The translations under genes were made by a program, and so were the position numbers. 64,000 bases of DNA, from positions 13,780,414 through 13,844,413 of the forward strand of contig CM119263.1 of NCBI GenBank assembly GCA_051294375.1. Direction: 5' to 3'. Of the stretch, positions 41,283 through 53,834 are shown piece by piece (position 1 is the first letter of the stretch; every line of letters starts with the position of its first letter). The stretch is from Paraspadella gotoi. Taxonomy: Eukaryota; Chaetognatha. Under the pieces are notes generated by a model that was given only the letters and a program-made list of their open reading frames with translations, had not been told where the DNA came from and ran no database searches.

Positions 41283-43319
41283 CGTATTCCTTCTTCTTTA
41301 TTCCGACGCAGAAAAGAATCGACTGACGATGACAGTGCGACAATACCTTACCGACCGGTTCATAAAGGCGAAAAAGAAATGAAGGATATGATTGGGTAAG
41401 TCAGGGGCGCACGCAGGAGGCGAACTCTTTCTCTTTCTTCTTCCTCCTCGACCTTGTCGTCCAAAAAGTCGATGAAGGCCTGTGATTGGCTGCTGAATTT
41501 TTATACCCGTTCATGATTCGTCGGTACCTGTCGATGGCGTGGTCTGGGATTACAACAGGTTTGCGAGAAAAAAAAAATTCTAACGTCACTCGATTCCGAG
41601 AGACTGAAGTCACGTGACTAAAACTAGTCGCCGAAAATTCAGAGGATTCGATGTTTATTCGACAAATTCGAATCGATTTGGAGATAATTGTTAAAAGGGA
41701 AGGGTTTTATCAATTTATGTGATATGTACTGGATACCCGAAGATAGTAGACAGTACACAGAATACTAGTTTCAATTTATATTGAAAATAAATTACAAAAA
41801 ACTCTCGATCTAACGAGTCGTACAATAAAAGTTACTAACTTTTATCGTTAAAAGTTCATCCGTAACACACGGGTCCGCATCCTATTTTGCTCTCTTGCCT
41901 ATTCTGAGCCCATATTAGACTTGCAAAGACGATATGGCTGAAAATTCTCCTCTCTCTCTCCTTCTCTTTCTTCTCTTCTCTTCTCTTCTCATCCTCTCTC
42001 TTCTCTCTCTCTCTCTTTCTCTCTTTCTCTCTCTCTCTGCGCGAAGAAGACAATCTCTGCTTGCCTCACTTGAGTCAGAATTCGAATGATGCCCCAATGT
42101 ATATACAACAAACTTCGGTTAACCGCGTTGCGTCGCGTCCGCGGTGGCCGCGAGAACGCCGCCCGGGCTGCCGACCTCTCCGCAGCGGCCAGCGCCGACC
42201 GCCAAGCCGCAACAACATCTTGATGATTCTTTTGAGCAGTCATGCGCACCAGAAGATTCAATATGCGCAAAGGCAGCAGCCGATCGGGCCCATAACGGAT
42301 TCGCCTGCGAATCGGCCGCGAGTTGAGAAACGTTGGGGTGTGGGGGGGGGTGGTGTGGGGAAAGGGGGCAGTACGGAATAAAAGGAGAGGAAGAAACTGA
42401 ATTTAAGGAGGACGGTGAGGGAGGGGTAAGACAGTAAAGCGAAAGGGTGAAAGAACCGACGTAAAGTGGGAATGGAGTAAAGGACAGAGTGCGGATGAAA
42501 CTGGGTAAGATCGTTTGCGTTGGTCTTTATAACGTCTACTTCTAAACTTGAAAGCGAAGAAAGATTCGCATTATCGGTGGTGAGCAAAAAAAAAAAAAAA
42601 AAAGAGCTCTTAGTGTTTTCAAGGACGCCGACTTTAAACAAAAGAATTTAAGCGATCTCAAGAAAAATAAGAAAAACAAAAGATCGAGCGAAATTTATTC
42701 ATTTGATTTTTTTCTTAAGTGCTAAAACTAATAACTACGATATTTGTTATCGATTCTAGACGGTTTCCCCATATGTACGGTTAAACAAAGACTTATCAAG
42801 ACTTCCAAACTTGCACCTTTTTCGACGATTTTAAACAAAGCGGCGATCTATTTTAAAACTTGGATATCGTTATTATAGTTAATTTTTAAAAAAACCTACC
42901 TCTTCATTACGTTTTCCCCCTTCCTGTTCATTTTCAGCCTCCCATCTTCATCTCCTCATCCTCCCAATAACCCCTTTCGTTTTCCCCCTCCTCTCACCCT
43001 TTTAGTCTCTTCATTTCTCTCGCGTCTATGGGTCTCCGACGTCGTCGTCGTCGTCGTCGTCGTCGGATTCATGGGCAAAAATCTGTGTCCAGAAAAACTT
43101 TGACCGACGGAGTGGAAGTAATTCGTCGCGGCGTCGAAGGCAGAAGAAGAAGAAAGAGAAGCGCTCGTTCTCTGTCTTTCTCTTTATCCTCCATCTCCCT
43201 TTGGCCTTTCCCTCCCCCTTTCTCCTTCGGTTTCTTTTTATCTCTCGTTTGTTTTCTTTTTGGTTAGATTTGCTCGCTCGTTTCTTATTTATTTAATTAT
43301 GTCTTGACAGTATTTTCTT

Positions 43320-43335
43320 TCTGTCTTTCTTTCCT

Positions 43336-43423
<88 letters not shown>

Positions 43424-43425
43424 TC
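43320..43425. repeat. (TTTC)n microsatellite
   Basis: About 25 near-perfect TTTC units; a shorter run of the same motif recurs at 43504-43524. Confidence 0.95.
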
Positions 43426-43599
43426 CTACTTTCTAGTTTTCTATTCGTTTTGTTCTGTATTTTTTTATAATTTGATTTTCTTTTACATAGTAGGTCATTT
43501 CGTTCTTTCTTTCTTTCTTTCTTTCCTACTTTCTAGTTTTCTATTCGTTTTTTTCTGTATTTTTTATAATTTGATTTTCTTTTACATAGTAGGTCATTT
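43425..43599. repeat. Direct duplication of a 75-base unit in the TTTC array
   Basis: The segment from CCTACTTTCTAGTTTTC to CATAGTAGGTCATTT occurs at 43425-43500 and again at 43525-43599, separated by TTTC units. This is a higher-order repeat of [TTTC array + unique 75 bases]. Confidence 0.93.
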
Positions 43600-44259
43600 T
43601 ATCTTCAACCTTCTAAATTTACTCCGTTTGAACGCCAAAAGGTTAACTTGCGAATAGTGTTCTCCATTTCAGAAAGACGAAGATTGACGTGCAATTTCAA
43701 AATCGTCCTGACCTCGACGCCACGAGTTTGACCCGCGAGAATGGAGGCGTCGTAGTCGTCGTACGTTGATGGACGTAAGCGATGGTCGTCGTGGCCGTCG
43801 TCACCGTCCTCATCTTTTTGTTTATTTTTGCCGACGCTGTTTGCTAGTTGATTCCGGCTCGTAAGATGGTTTGATTAAAAAAAATATTGATTGATGTTAC
43901 AATCATTCCCATTCTACTTATTTGCGTTTCTCAATTTTAAATGAGATCTTTTAAACCACGTTACGGCACGCCACGCCTCCAAGTCTGGACAAAGAACCAC
44001 GCTATACTACCTCGAGAGCCAAAGGTTGACGAGTTGCCACGACAGACACCGACGTTTCACCCTTCGCTCGCGAACCGAAGGCGGCGATCGATAATCGACC
44101 GAGAATCGAAACGATAAAGATGTCGCGACCTCAATCGAGGCGGTGAATGTTGACAAATGAGTCATAAGAGGCGAGAAAAACGTCGGAATCGGAGGCGAGA
44201 TTTTGAAAGCCGGCCGACGCCTTGACAAATTTTGTTTAGAGAGATCCAAATAATTTTCG

Positions 44260-44537
44260 AAACTCTCTCTCGTCTTGCTCTCTCAGTATCCTGCATTCTG
44301 CTTCTTCTCTCTCTTGCTCTCCTCTGTTTCTCTCTCTTCCTCTCATCTCCCTGCTTCGTCTCTCCTTCTCTCTCGGATCTTTCTCTAATCGGTCATATCA
44401 TCTCTCTCTCTCTCGTCCTCCATCTCTCTCTATCATTTCTCCCTCTCTTCCCGCCTCTCTCATCTCTCTCCTCTCAGCTTCCTCTCCCTCTCCTCTCATC
44501 CTCTTCTCTCTTCTCTCTCTCTCTCTCTCTCTCTTTC

Positions 44538-44585
<48 letters not shown>
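44260..44585. repeat. CT-rich tract with (CT)n core
   Basis: Pyrimidine-rich for over 300 bases; the purest CT part is 44512-44583. Confidence 0.9.
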
Positions 44586-44586
<1 letters not shown>

Positions 44587-44807
44587 CCTTTCCCACCCTT
44601 TTCAATAGTTTTCCTTTTTTGCTCTTTGCTAGACAGTATAATCCCTTCGTCTTTGTCTTCGTTTCCTCCCTGTCTTCTCCCGTCAATTCCTCCCTAATTT
44701 CTTCCTTCACTTCCTCCTCTCCTCGCCCGCTGGCTGGCGAGCCCAGCGGAGGGTCAACGAAGATGAAGATTCGTCTCGCGGACTCGCGGATTCATCACAC
44801 TTCCACA

Positions 44808-44832
44808 NNNNNNNNNNNNNNNNNNNNNNNNN
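44808..44832. other. Assembly gap (25 N)
   Basis: Gap lying immediately outside the left arm of the large palindrome. Confidence 0.99.
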
Positions 44833-44847
44833 AAGAGAGAGAGATTT

Positions 44848-45237
44848 AAAGCCGTTTAAGATGATAAGAGACATCGAATACGAATTATCAACTTGGCAAC
44901 AAATATGAAATTTGAAATTTTTCATTGAATTGTCAAAAATTAGGAGTTTGAAATTTACTTTACTTTGCGTTTTCAGTTTTATTATCTATCTTTATCTTTT
45001 TCAGTTGTCTTTAAAAATTAATAAAAAATAAATTCAGATCTCGTATGAAATTCGAATTCGGTTTGGATTTAGCTGTTGCACGCGCAAGACCCGAGACGAT
45101 TTCTTTCACTTGTTTGAAGAGAGAGAGAGAGAGCGATGAGGGAGAGAGCGAGTGATTGGTGAAAGACGGACGATTTTTGGGTCGCCAATAGAGCAAAAGT
45201 CAGAGAATACGAGAGAAAAGGAGAAAGGGAGAGGGAG

Positions 45238-45268
<31 letters not shown>

Positions 45269-46975
45269 CAGAGAGAGAAGAGAGAGAAGAGAGAGAGAGA
45301 GAGAGAGACAGAGAAAAGAGAGAGAGAGGAGCAGAGAGGAAAGAGAGAAACTAAATATAAATGTGGGGTTGAAATGCATTAGGGTTTCCTTGGTCTCGAG
45401 AGTAGAGAGAGAGAGAATAACTCTCTGCTCAGTGGCAAGGTAACCACAAAAACTTAGAACTTGTGCAAACAAATTGGCAACAAATTCCCTGCGAGCTTTG
45501 AGCAAACAGCACAGCGAAAAAGTAAACAAAGCAAAAAGTCATTAACTGTATTTTTGATAAACGGGTCTCATGAGTTAAAATTTTATAAAGATTTTATTGC
45601 CGACTTCAATCTTACAGGGCGTAAAAAATATGCAACATGAGAGAGAGAAGAGAGAGAGTAGAGAGAGAGAGAGAGAGAGAGAGTGAGAGTGAGAGAGACG
45701 AGCGAGATAGCTTCGAAAAGTAGGAGATAACTTTTCACGTTAAACTAATCAAACAAGACCTAACCTCAACTGAGGGGAGGAGATGAGAGAAAAAAGAAAA
45801 ATGCTAAGGGGGAAAAAATCACCGGTTCGAGGAGGCGAGAGGATTTAAGAAGGAGGAGGAGGAGGAGAAGGAGAAAAGAAAGGACGAAGGGATCGGAGTT
45901 ATAGATCGTTGCAGGAGGGCGGAGCGGGCTCTGGCCCTCATCTCCGCCCCGGTTGAAAGATGATAGAGGCTTTTTTTGTTTTTCTTCTCCTCGACTCGAA
46001 TAATAGAGGCGAAGCAGGGAGGAAAGAAAAAAAAATGGAGGACAAAGTGATATGAGGAGCGCGTAAAAACGAAAAAAAATATTCGCTGCTAAGAACCAAG
46101 AAAAATTAAATAATAGCTTAAAACAATCAGAATATCTTGTTTAAAAAACTAATAGACATGCTTCATATAGAGTGTGATATCGTGATTAAATGTTCATTTT
46201 GTTAAGTTTTATGAACTTATTTTTAACACCAATATATGTAATTAAATTATCCTTCATTTAAAGATAAGCTGTCTTCAATTACAGTTTACCAATGCCCTTT
46301 AACGTAAAAATCCACTTGTCGACCTAAACTCTTGGGCTTCGACCATATCAAAATTCACGGGGCGCGCAACTTCGAAAGATACGGCATACGCCGAACACGC
46401 CCTTGTCACCTGCTGCCGCCTTCCGTCCGATCCACCTAGCACGGGTCGGCACGGAGGAAAAGTCATGAGAGGATCAAGATTCGCCGAAAGAAGAGTTGTT
46501 TACCATGTCCAGGCGACCGCGGGGCGGGTCAGCTAGGTTTCAAAAGCCGCCGTATATATATATATATATATAAGGATGACAACGACGAAAAAAAGGCAAC
46601 CGGCAGAACATTATGTACAGGAATCGGAGCGAGAAAGCGAGGAGACACATGGACGCACGAAACCGCACCCCTAACAATTAAAGAGCAACGAAACAACGAA
46701 AAAGGACGAACACGACGTTGAAAGAGCAGAGCTGACACACAAAAAGGGCGTGGCTTTTTAGGGGGGAGGGGAGTTAAAGAGGGAAGAAAGAGACAAAATT
46801 GATTATCTTCCGTCGTCACAATTCCTTGGAAAAAAAAATAACCGCATTCAGACAGCGTTTCCGGTTTGTTTCACCTGCCTTTTTTTTTCACTCCTTTCTT
46901 GGCTTCTTGACGATTTTAGCAGATATATTTTTACTCTACTGTATCTCTTTTTCATCTAATCTGTCTCTGTCTCTC
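44848..46975 (+). repeat. Left arm of a ~4.3-kb palindrome
   Basis: Reverse complement of about 47190-49154. Matching landmarks include AAGCCGTTTAAGATGATAAG (left 44849, right near 49135-49154), the GGTCGCCAATAGAGCAAAAG block, ACTCATGAG, the GAGGCCAGAGCC-like CpG block near 45925/48090, TCCACTTGTCGACCTAAA, and GGCGTGGCTTTTT near 46747/47352. Arms differ by many indels, mostly in GA/CT runs, so they are not identical. Confidence 0.88.
46553..46572. repeat. (TA)n microsatellite
   Basis: Ten TA units inside the left palindrome arm. The right arm lacks it at the matching place. Confidence 0.93.
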
Positions 46976-47189
46976 TGCCCCTCTCTCTCTCTCCTCTCTC
47001 TTTCTCTCTCATCCTTCCACTCTCTCTCTCATCTCTCTCTCTCTCCAATCTTCTCTCTCTAATCTGCGTCGGATTAGTCAATCTCTCTAACTGCTCCTCA
47101 TCGTGCTTCGATCGATCCTCTCTGTTTAAAAGCTTGCGCTCAATCAGGGAGCGGAGAGTAAATGTTGCGAAAAACAGAGACAGAGACAG

Positions 47190-48341
47190 AAAAAGAGAGA
47201 CAGAGAGAAAAATATCTGTAAAATCGTCAAGAAGCCAAGAAGGGAGTAAAAAAAAAGGAGGAAAACCGAAAGCGTCGATGGTTATTTTTTTTTCCAAGTG
47301 ACGACGGAAAATCAATTTGGTCTCTTTCCTTTAACTCCCCCCCCCAAAAAGCCACGCCCTTTGGGTCAGCTCTCTCTTCAACGTCGTCGTCGTCCTTTTC
47401 GTTTTTCGTTGCTCTTAATTGTTCTCGGGTTGCGGTTTTCGTCGTCGATGTCGTCGTCGCCGAGACTCTAATTGTTCTCCGGTCCTTTTTTTTTCGTCGT
47501 TGTCATCGTCGTCCGCGGCTTTGACCTCTGACCCGCCCGCGTCGCTGGACAGGTAACAACTTCCTCGCGATCTTGACCTCATTGACTTTTCCGGTGACCC
47601 CGTGGAGGGAGGCGAAGGCGGAGCAGGGAAAGGGCGTGTCGCGTATCGCGTTCGACTTCGAGTTCGAGTTCGCGCGTGAATTTTGAGGTCGAACACAGAT
47701 TTAGGTCGACAAGTGGATTTTTACGTTAAGCATGGTAAACTGTAAATTGAAGACAGCTTATCTATTAAATGAAAGGATAATTTATATTATATATATTGGT
47801 TAAAATAATTTCATAAAACGTAAAATGAACATAATAATAAATCTAATGAAGCATTCTTTTGTTTTTAAACAAGATATTCTGAGTGTTTTAAGCTATTATT
47901 TATTTTTCTTGGTTTCTTACAGCGAATATTTTTTTTTATTTTTCAGTTTTCCACCCATCCTCTATTTACTTTTTTTTCTTTTACGCCTCCTCATATCACT
48001 TTTCCTCCATTTTTTTTTTCCTCCCTGCTCGCCTCATTATTCAGTCGAGGAGAAAAACAAAAAAAAGTATCATCTTTCAACTGGGGCGGAGATGAGGCCA
48101 GAGCCGCTCCGCCCTCCGCAACATCTTAACTCCGATCCCTTCTCCTCTCCTCCTTCTTCTTTTCCTCCTCCTCCTCCTCCTCCTCCTCATAATCCTCTCG
48201 CCTCCTCGAACCGTGATTTTTTCCCCCTGGCATTTTTTTTTCTCTCATCTCCTCCCTCAGTTGAGTTAGTCTTTTGTTTTTGATTAGTTTAACGTGAAAA
48301 GTTATCTCCTCTTTTCAAGTCTCTCTCTCTCTCTCTCACTC

Positions 48342-48387
<46 letters not shown>

Positions 48388-48742
48388 GCATATTTTTACG
48401 CCGTAAATTGAAGGTGGAAAAATCTTTATAAAATTTTAACTCATGAGACCGTTTATCAAAAACAGTTAATGACTTTTTGCTTTGTTTACTTTTTCGCTTC
48501 GCTGTTTGCTCAAAGCTTCGCAGGCAGATTTGTTGCAGATTTGTTGCACAAGTTCTAAGTTTTTGTGGTACCTTGCCACTGAGCAGAGGGTTATTCTCTC
48601 TCTCTCTACTCTCGAGACCAAGGAAACCCTAATGCATTTCAACCCCACATTTATATTTAGTTTCTCTCTTTCCTCTCTGCTCCTCTCTCTCTCTTTTCTC
48701 TGTCTCTCTCTCTCTCTCTCTCTTCTCTCTCTTCTCTCTCTG

Positions 48743-48773
<31 letters not shown>

Positions 48774-49154
48774 CTCCCTCTCCCTTTCTCCTTTTCTCTC
48801 GTATTCTCTGACTTTTGCTCTATTGGCGACCCAAAAATCGTCCGTCTTTCACCAATCACTCGCTCTCTCCCCTCTCGCTCTCTCTCTCTCTTCAACAAGT
48901 GAAAGAAATCGTCTCGGGTCGTTGCCGTGGCAACAGCTAAATCCCAAACCGAATTCGAATTTCATACGAGATCTGAATTTATTTTTTATTTATTTTTTAA
49001 AGACAACGAAAAGATAAAGATAGATAATAAAAATAATGAAACGCAAAGTAGTAAATTCAAACTTCCTAATTGACAACAATGAAAAATTTAAATTTTCATA
49101 TGTTGCCAAGTGATAATTTCGTTATTCGATGTCTCTTATCATCTTAAACGGCTT
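47190..49154 (-). repeat. Right arm of a ~4.3-kb palindrome
   Basis: Counterpart of 44848-46975 in inverted orientation, separated by a spacer of about 200 bases. It contains a private 14-base tandem duplication (GCAGATTTGTT twice, near 48523-48546). No gene is recognised in either arm; the frames that look alike in both arms are translations of the repeat. Confidence 0.88.
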
Positions 49155-49487
49155 ATGCATTTTAATCAACGCCACTGCGAGAACAAATTTTCCATTGTGA
49201 GCGCCAAATTTATAATTTCACTTGGTTAAATTCCTTTTTTTTGGGGGGGGGGAGGGTCGATTCCTGCATCAAATTCGGCCTCAACATAGTCCTTCGGGAC
49301 AATGAAAATGGCGCGATGATGTAACCAACGACCCCGACCAAAAGAGGTGCCCGTATGTAATCGGCGAAGCATCGCGACCACCCGAATAAAATCGACGACA
49401 TAGAAATAAACCGATTTCCTCAGAGATTTCGACTGCCCTGTGGAACCCGGCAGTCATCCGAAAGAATGGCTTCACACGGCACATCAA

Positions 49488-49489
<2 letters not shown>

Positions 49490-49535
<46 letters not shown>

Positions 49536-49559
49536 GTCTCTCTCTCTCTCGTCTCATCT

Positions 49560-49600
<41 letters not shown>

Positions 49601-49612
49601 TTCTCTCTCTCT
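49490..49612. repeat. (CT)n composite microsatellite
   Basis: CT arrays with TCT and GTCT interruptions. Confidence 0.94.
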
Positions 49613-49751
49613 CTGAGTCGACGCCGCAACAAAAATTATGCATGTTTTCGTACTCGGAAAATTTTGTGATCTATCCGTGGAAGTTCAAACAAAATCTCAA
49701 TCTCAACAAATTATTTTGTCTATTTAGACATTAATATTTTCTAATACTTGA

Positions 49752-49778
49752 AGAGAGAGAGGAATGAGAGAGAGAGAG

Positions 49779-49844
<66 letters not shown>
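49752..49844. repeat. (GA)n microsatellite
   Basis: Interrupted at the left, then uninterrupted GA from about 49795 to 49844. Confidence 0.95.
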
Positions 49845-49845
<1 letters not shown>

Positions 49846-50591
49846 ACAACGATGTTCCACTTAACAATAGGTAGTGGCAGTTAGTTGCGCGAAAGAAGAA
49901 TGTTTTGCGTAAATGACGCGGGACTTGGATTCACACACTATTTATTCCGGACTTCAATTCCAAAGGTGTAACGGTTGAATTTTCGGTCGCGGTTCAAAAC
50001 CAACCTTGCTTGCTTTTTCGAAAGAGAAAAAAACAAAGCACTAGAACTCGTTTCAGGGAAAAAACGATTCGAAGGCGTAAAAGACGGATCCGGAACGAAT
50101 GTGACTGCCGTTGTATAAAAAAATAGGGAGCGAAAAATGATAAAATTAAAGAAATCAGTAATATACAAACAGATCATACCGCAGGAGCCAAATTCTCTCT
50201 CACAACAAGTCCCTCGTTCGTCTAAAGCTACGTTTCGTTATTAGCTCACAGCTACTTGCTTTTTGTCTCTCCTGTCACCTCTGGCTGGGTCTGCGCCGGG
50301 GGGTTATTCCTCATGTTTCCCTTTTGTTTCGACAAGCTATTAAAGACGCTGGCCAGAGTCGATCGCGCGCGCTGGGCCGAGATTCGGGACACGCAGAGGC
50401 CAAGACGCTCGCGGATGCGAACAGAGTCTCCGGCCGTTAAGGACAATAGTCTAACCCGCACCCGGACAGAAGTCAAGGTTCGAATCACTTCTCGACCAAA
50501 AACCGAGAGTTTCTTTCTTTTTTTTTGAAACATTTTTTTCTGGATTGAATTCATGGGAAAAATGAAAGACTGTTGTATTGTGAAGTGCAGA

Positions 50592-51175
50592 TGCAAGGAT
50601 TAGGAGTGGAAAACAAGAGAGAGAGGAGAGGAGAGAGAGAGAAGGAGAGAGAGAAGAGACGAGAGAGAGAGACTGAGAGAGAGAAGAGAGAGATCGAAGA
50701 GAGAGAGATGAGAGGAGAGAGAGAGAAGAGACGAAGAAGGAATGCCTAAAAAATAAAATCTGGGAGCTGGGCAACAAAGACAAGAGGTAGAAATAGGAGG
50801 GAGAGTGAAAGATAACGTGATGATGAAATAAAATGAGAAATGGTTGTTGGGAGAAGAACAACGTTAAATTTAGTTTTGAAGGAGCAGAGATCCCGAAACA
50901 GGAAGGAGTTAGAAAAAAGAGGAAGAGGGAGAGAAAAAAGGAGAGGAAGGAGGGGAGGAAAAAAGGAGAGGACCAGAGAGAGATAAAAAGAGGAAGAGGA
51001 GAGAAAGGAGAGGAAAGGCAGGGGAGGAAAAAAGGAGACGGATAAGGGGAGGAAAAAAGGGAGAGAAGAGGGGTAGGNNNNNNNNNNNNNNNNNNNNNNN
51101 NNNNNNNNNNNNNNNNNNNNNNNNNNNNNNNNNNNNAAAAAAGGAGAGGAAGGAGGGGAGGAAAAAAAGCAGGGA
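50592..51175. repeat. Polypurine block with G/A minisatellite
   Basis: Almost only A and G for close to 600 bases on the plus strand. The unit AAGGAGAGGAAGGAGGGGAGG appears near 50938 and again just after the gap, near 51138, so the gap falls within a tandem purine minisatellite. Confidence 0.88.
51078..51136. other. Assembly gap (59 N)
   Basis: Gap inside the polypurine minisatellite; true missing length is uncertain. Confidence 0.99.
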
Positions 51176-52953
51176 GAATCTCGTCCGCGCCAAAGGCTAA
51201 TGATGCGAATCGTTGGGAGCGACTCTTAGGGTCAGGAAGACTCGGCGGCGCGGGAGGGGAAGAAGTGAATGAGGGAGGGAGAGAGGAAGGAGGGTAGAAA
51301 ATCTTTGCGTTTGGGGTCAGATCAAGAGAGAGAGAGAGAGTGTGTGTGTAAGAGAGGGAGGGAGACTGGAAGTGGGGGAAAAAAAACTTTTTTTTTTCTC
51401 GCCAGAATGAGAAAATAGTCGGGAATGAGCGGTACCGCTTAGGAGGCGGTTCGACGCCGCCGGAGGTCGCCGATTCCGCAACTTAGCCGACGCCACTACG
51501 TAAACCGCCCCGCCTGCTGCAGCGAATGCCGCTGCGGCCGAACAACCGGACGGTCAAGGTTCCCCCGGCGTCGCGAACGTCATTAAGAAGGGCTTTGGAA
51601 ATTTTTAGTCCCTTTTATGGCGCGATTTCGGAGCGATTTCGAGGCGATTTCCTCACGATTTTGATCCATTTTTGAGGTCGTTTACGTCGGAATTACCGTT
51701 TTATAATTTGAACTGAGTTTTAAAGAATACAACTACCGAGAAAATGAAAGATGAATTAAGAACTTGTAATAATTTTTTTAAAAGTAGCGATTTAAATATT
51801 AATTCCTTTACAAAATTGCACTGTAACGAAATAAAAACACTTATGATAATGTATGAAATCTTTGTTAAAATAACTTCCTAGTAGTAGAATAAAGCATTTT
51901 TAGAGACATATTTTTTAATACTTACCATATCTTACCCGATATTTTTGTGAGTTCACGCCTCTTCTTCCTTTTTCTTAACCGTCCTCACTCATCAGTCTTC
52001 GTCTTCTCCCCATTTTTCCTTCTCTTCTTCTTCCTCTTCTTCTTCCTCTTCCTCAAATGTTCATCTTTTTCTTCCCCGCGGCGGCGTCTCTTAGAAAGAC
52101 GCGAGAGACGAAACCGAAATTAATTCGCGCCAACTTTCTTTTTTTTCACGGGACTTTTCAATTTGCGCTGACGTGAAAAATATTAAATATACATGGTTCT
52201 CTTCTAAATATCTAGTATGTTTGGGAGGAAGATATTACTGTTGTCTTTTCGACGTATAATATAAATACTGTAGATTTTAGTATAAATTCTTATTATATAT
52301 TTTTAGTAATATGGTTAAAAAAAATTAAAATAGAGGAAAAAAGGTTGGGAAAGCATTCTACGCGAACTGGCTAAGCGTAAGGGTGATTACGAAAGTAAGG
52401 GTACCCATTTCAGTCTCTAATTAACGGGAAGTCAGGTCGGGGGCGAGCAGCCGATCTGACCGAAAGTTGCTCTTCCTGCGAAGATCGTTAAAAATACAGT
52501 ATGTTTAATCAAAGATTCGGATTTATTATACGACATTTTAACATTGTTCTCATCATACTAATTATTTTATTTAGTATTGACTATCGAGTAAAGATAGAAA
52601 ATTCCAAGTGTTATATTTTTAACATTGGCTGCTATTTAACTTAACAAGTCCCGGCCAGCGCAGATCCGCAGATCCGCAGCGCCAGACAACGCCGGCTTAA
52701 AGCGCCGGGCGGCAGTAGCGCCATCCGCGGCGAGAGAAAATTGCGCGTGGGACGCGCGTGAAAAATTCCCTCAAAATGAAGGGCAAGAGGGCGATCGAGT
52801 CGGGGCGAGCAGCGATTTGTCGAACGGCGATTGCCGAGTAGCGGTGAAAGAGCGGCGATAAGTTAGTAAATAATGACAGGAAAGTAAAGTCAATTAAGCT
52901 GTTCCAATTATTATTGAAAATATTCAATCATTCATGACATGCTGAAAAAAGCG

Positions 52954-53009
52954 CGGCGAACGAAACGCGGCGAAGGAAACTCGGCGAACTAAACTCGGCG
53001 AAGGGTCGA
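52954..53009 (+). repeat. 14-base minisatellite, four units
   Basis: Unit CGGCGAA-NN-AAACT starts at 52954, 52968, 52982 and 52996. The exact 14-base period does not fit codons. Confidence 0.92.
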
Positions 53010-53778
53010 CTCGCTGCTCCAGAGGAGGTCGGCGAAATTGATAGAAGGGGAAAGAGATTGAAGGCAGAAATAAAAAAGGAAGCGAGTGGGAGGAAAGAAA
53101 AAAAAACTGGAAAATAACGGCGCAGAAACTAGTAGCGCTGCAAAGTCATAAAGAAACGCGTGGTGCGGCCAATATTAAGTACTTTTACACTTAATGGCTC
53201 GGAAAAAACAATTGCCAGATGAAAATGAAGAAAGAAATGTATATTATTAAAGTTTGTTTTTTTTGAGAGGGGGCTGAGGGGGACGTCTTGAGGCGACTGA
53301 GGCGTCCATGAAATTTCGAGGACGAGATTTCGACCCGAGTTATTCAATTTTAATTAATGCAGCTTCGTTAACCGTAGGGAATAAGGTGCTGAGGGGGGGG
53401 TTTGAATCTGACTCCTTACTCCCCCTCCCCTTATTTTCATATTCAGCCACATAAAATTCCCTAGTCGACGTTTTGGAATCTTCTCCGACCGAGCGTCCAT
53501 TCGTCCGACTGTCCGTCCGTCCGAGGCTCCGTCTTCGTCGACGGCGTTGCCACGGAGACAAGAAGAAGCGTTTTGCGTCTCTATTTCCAAGTTCAGAGGT
53601 CGAACTCGTCAAAATTTGGGTCTCGGTCCATCAGATTTGGTCAATGAAGCGTCGATAGCCTCAACACCCCCGCGCCGTCTCTCGCTTTAACCCCTCAACC
53701 CCTTCCTCGCCCCCTCCGCCCCACAAACACCCTGCGGTTCGTTGGGCCGATCAAGAAAAAACGCCGGCTCGCGGCCTG

Positions 53779-53799
53779 CTCTCTCTCTCTCTCTCTCTC

Positions 53800-53831
<32 letters not shown>
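53779..53831. repeat. (CT)n microsatellite
   Basis: CT array with one TTC interruption, next to GC-rich DNA. Confidence 0.94.

Positions 53832-53834
<3 letters not shown>

Larger units (their letters stand above)
41283..44807. other. Region without a recognised gene
   Basis: The first few hundred bases should hold the promoter of the secreted paralogue. The rest has pyrimidine-rich tracts, a CpG-rich patch at about 42120-42200, a CGT array at 43041-43064, and a TTTC array with a nested duplication. No frame shows a domain. Confidence 0.6.

Noticed and set aside
42061-42381. 106-codon forward frame in a CpG-rich patch
   Set aside because: Overlapping open frames on both strands and no recognisable domain.
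45200-45529. Near-identical ~109-codon frames at 45200-45529 (-) and 48482-48811 (+)
   Set aside because: They match because they lie in opposite arms of the palindrome; most of each is CT-repeat translation and the unique part has no recognised domain.
50450-50500. tRNA-like T-arm (GGTTCGAATC) and a similar one near 1230
   Set aside because: No matching acceptor stem, D-arm or anticodon arm at the proper distances.
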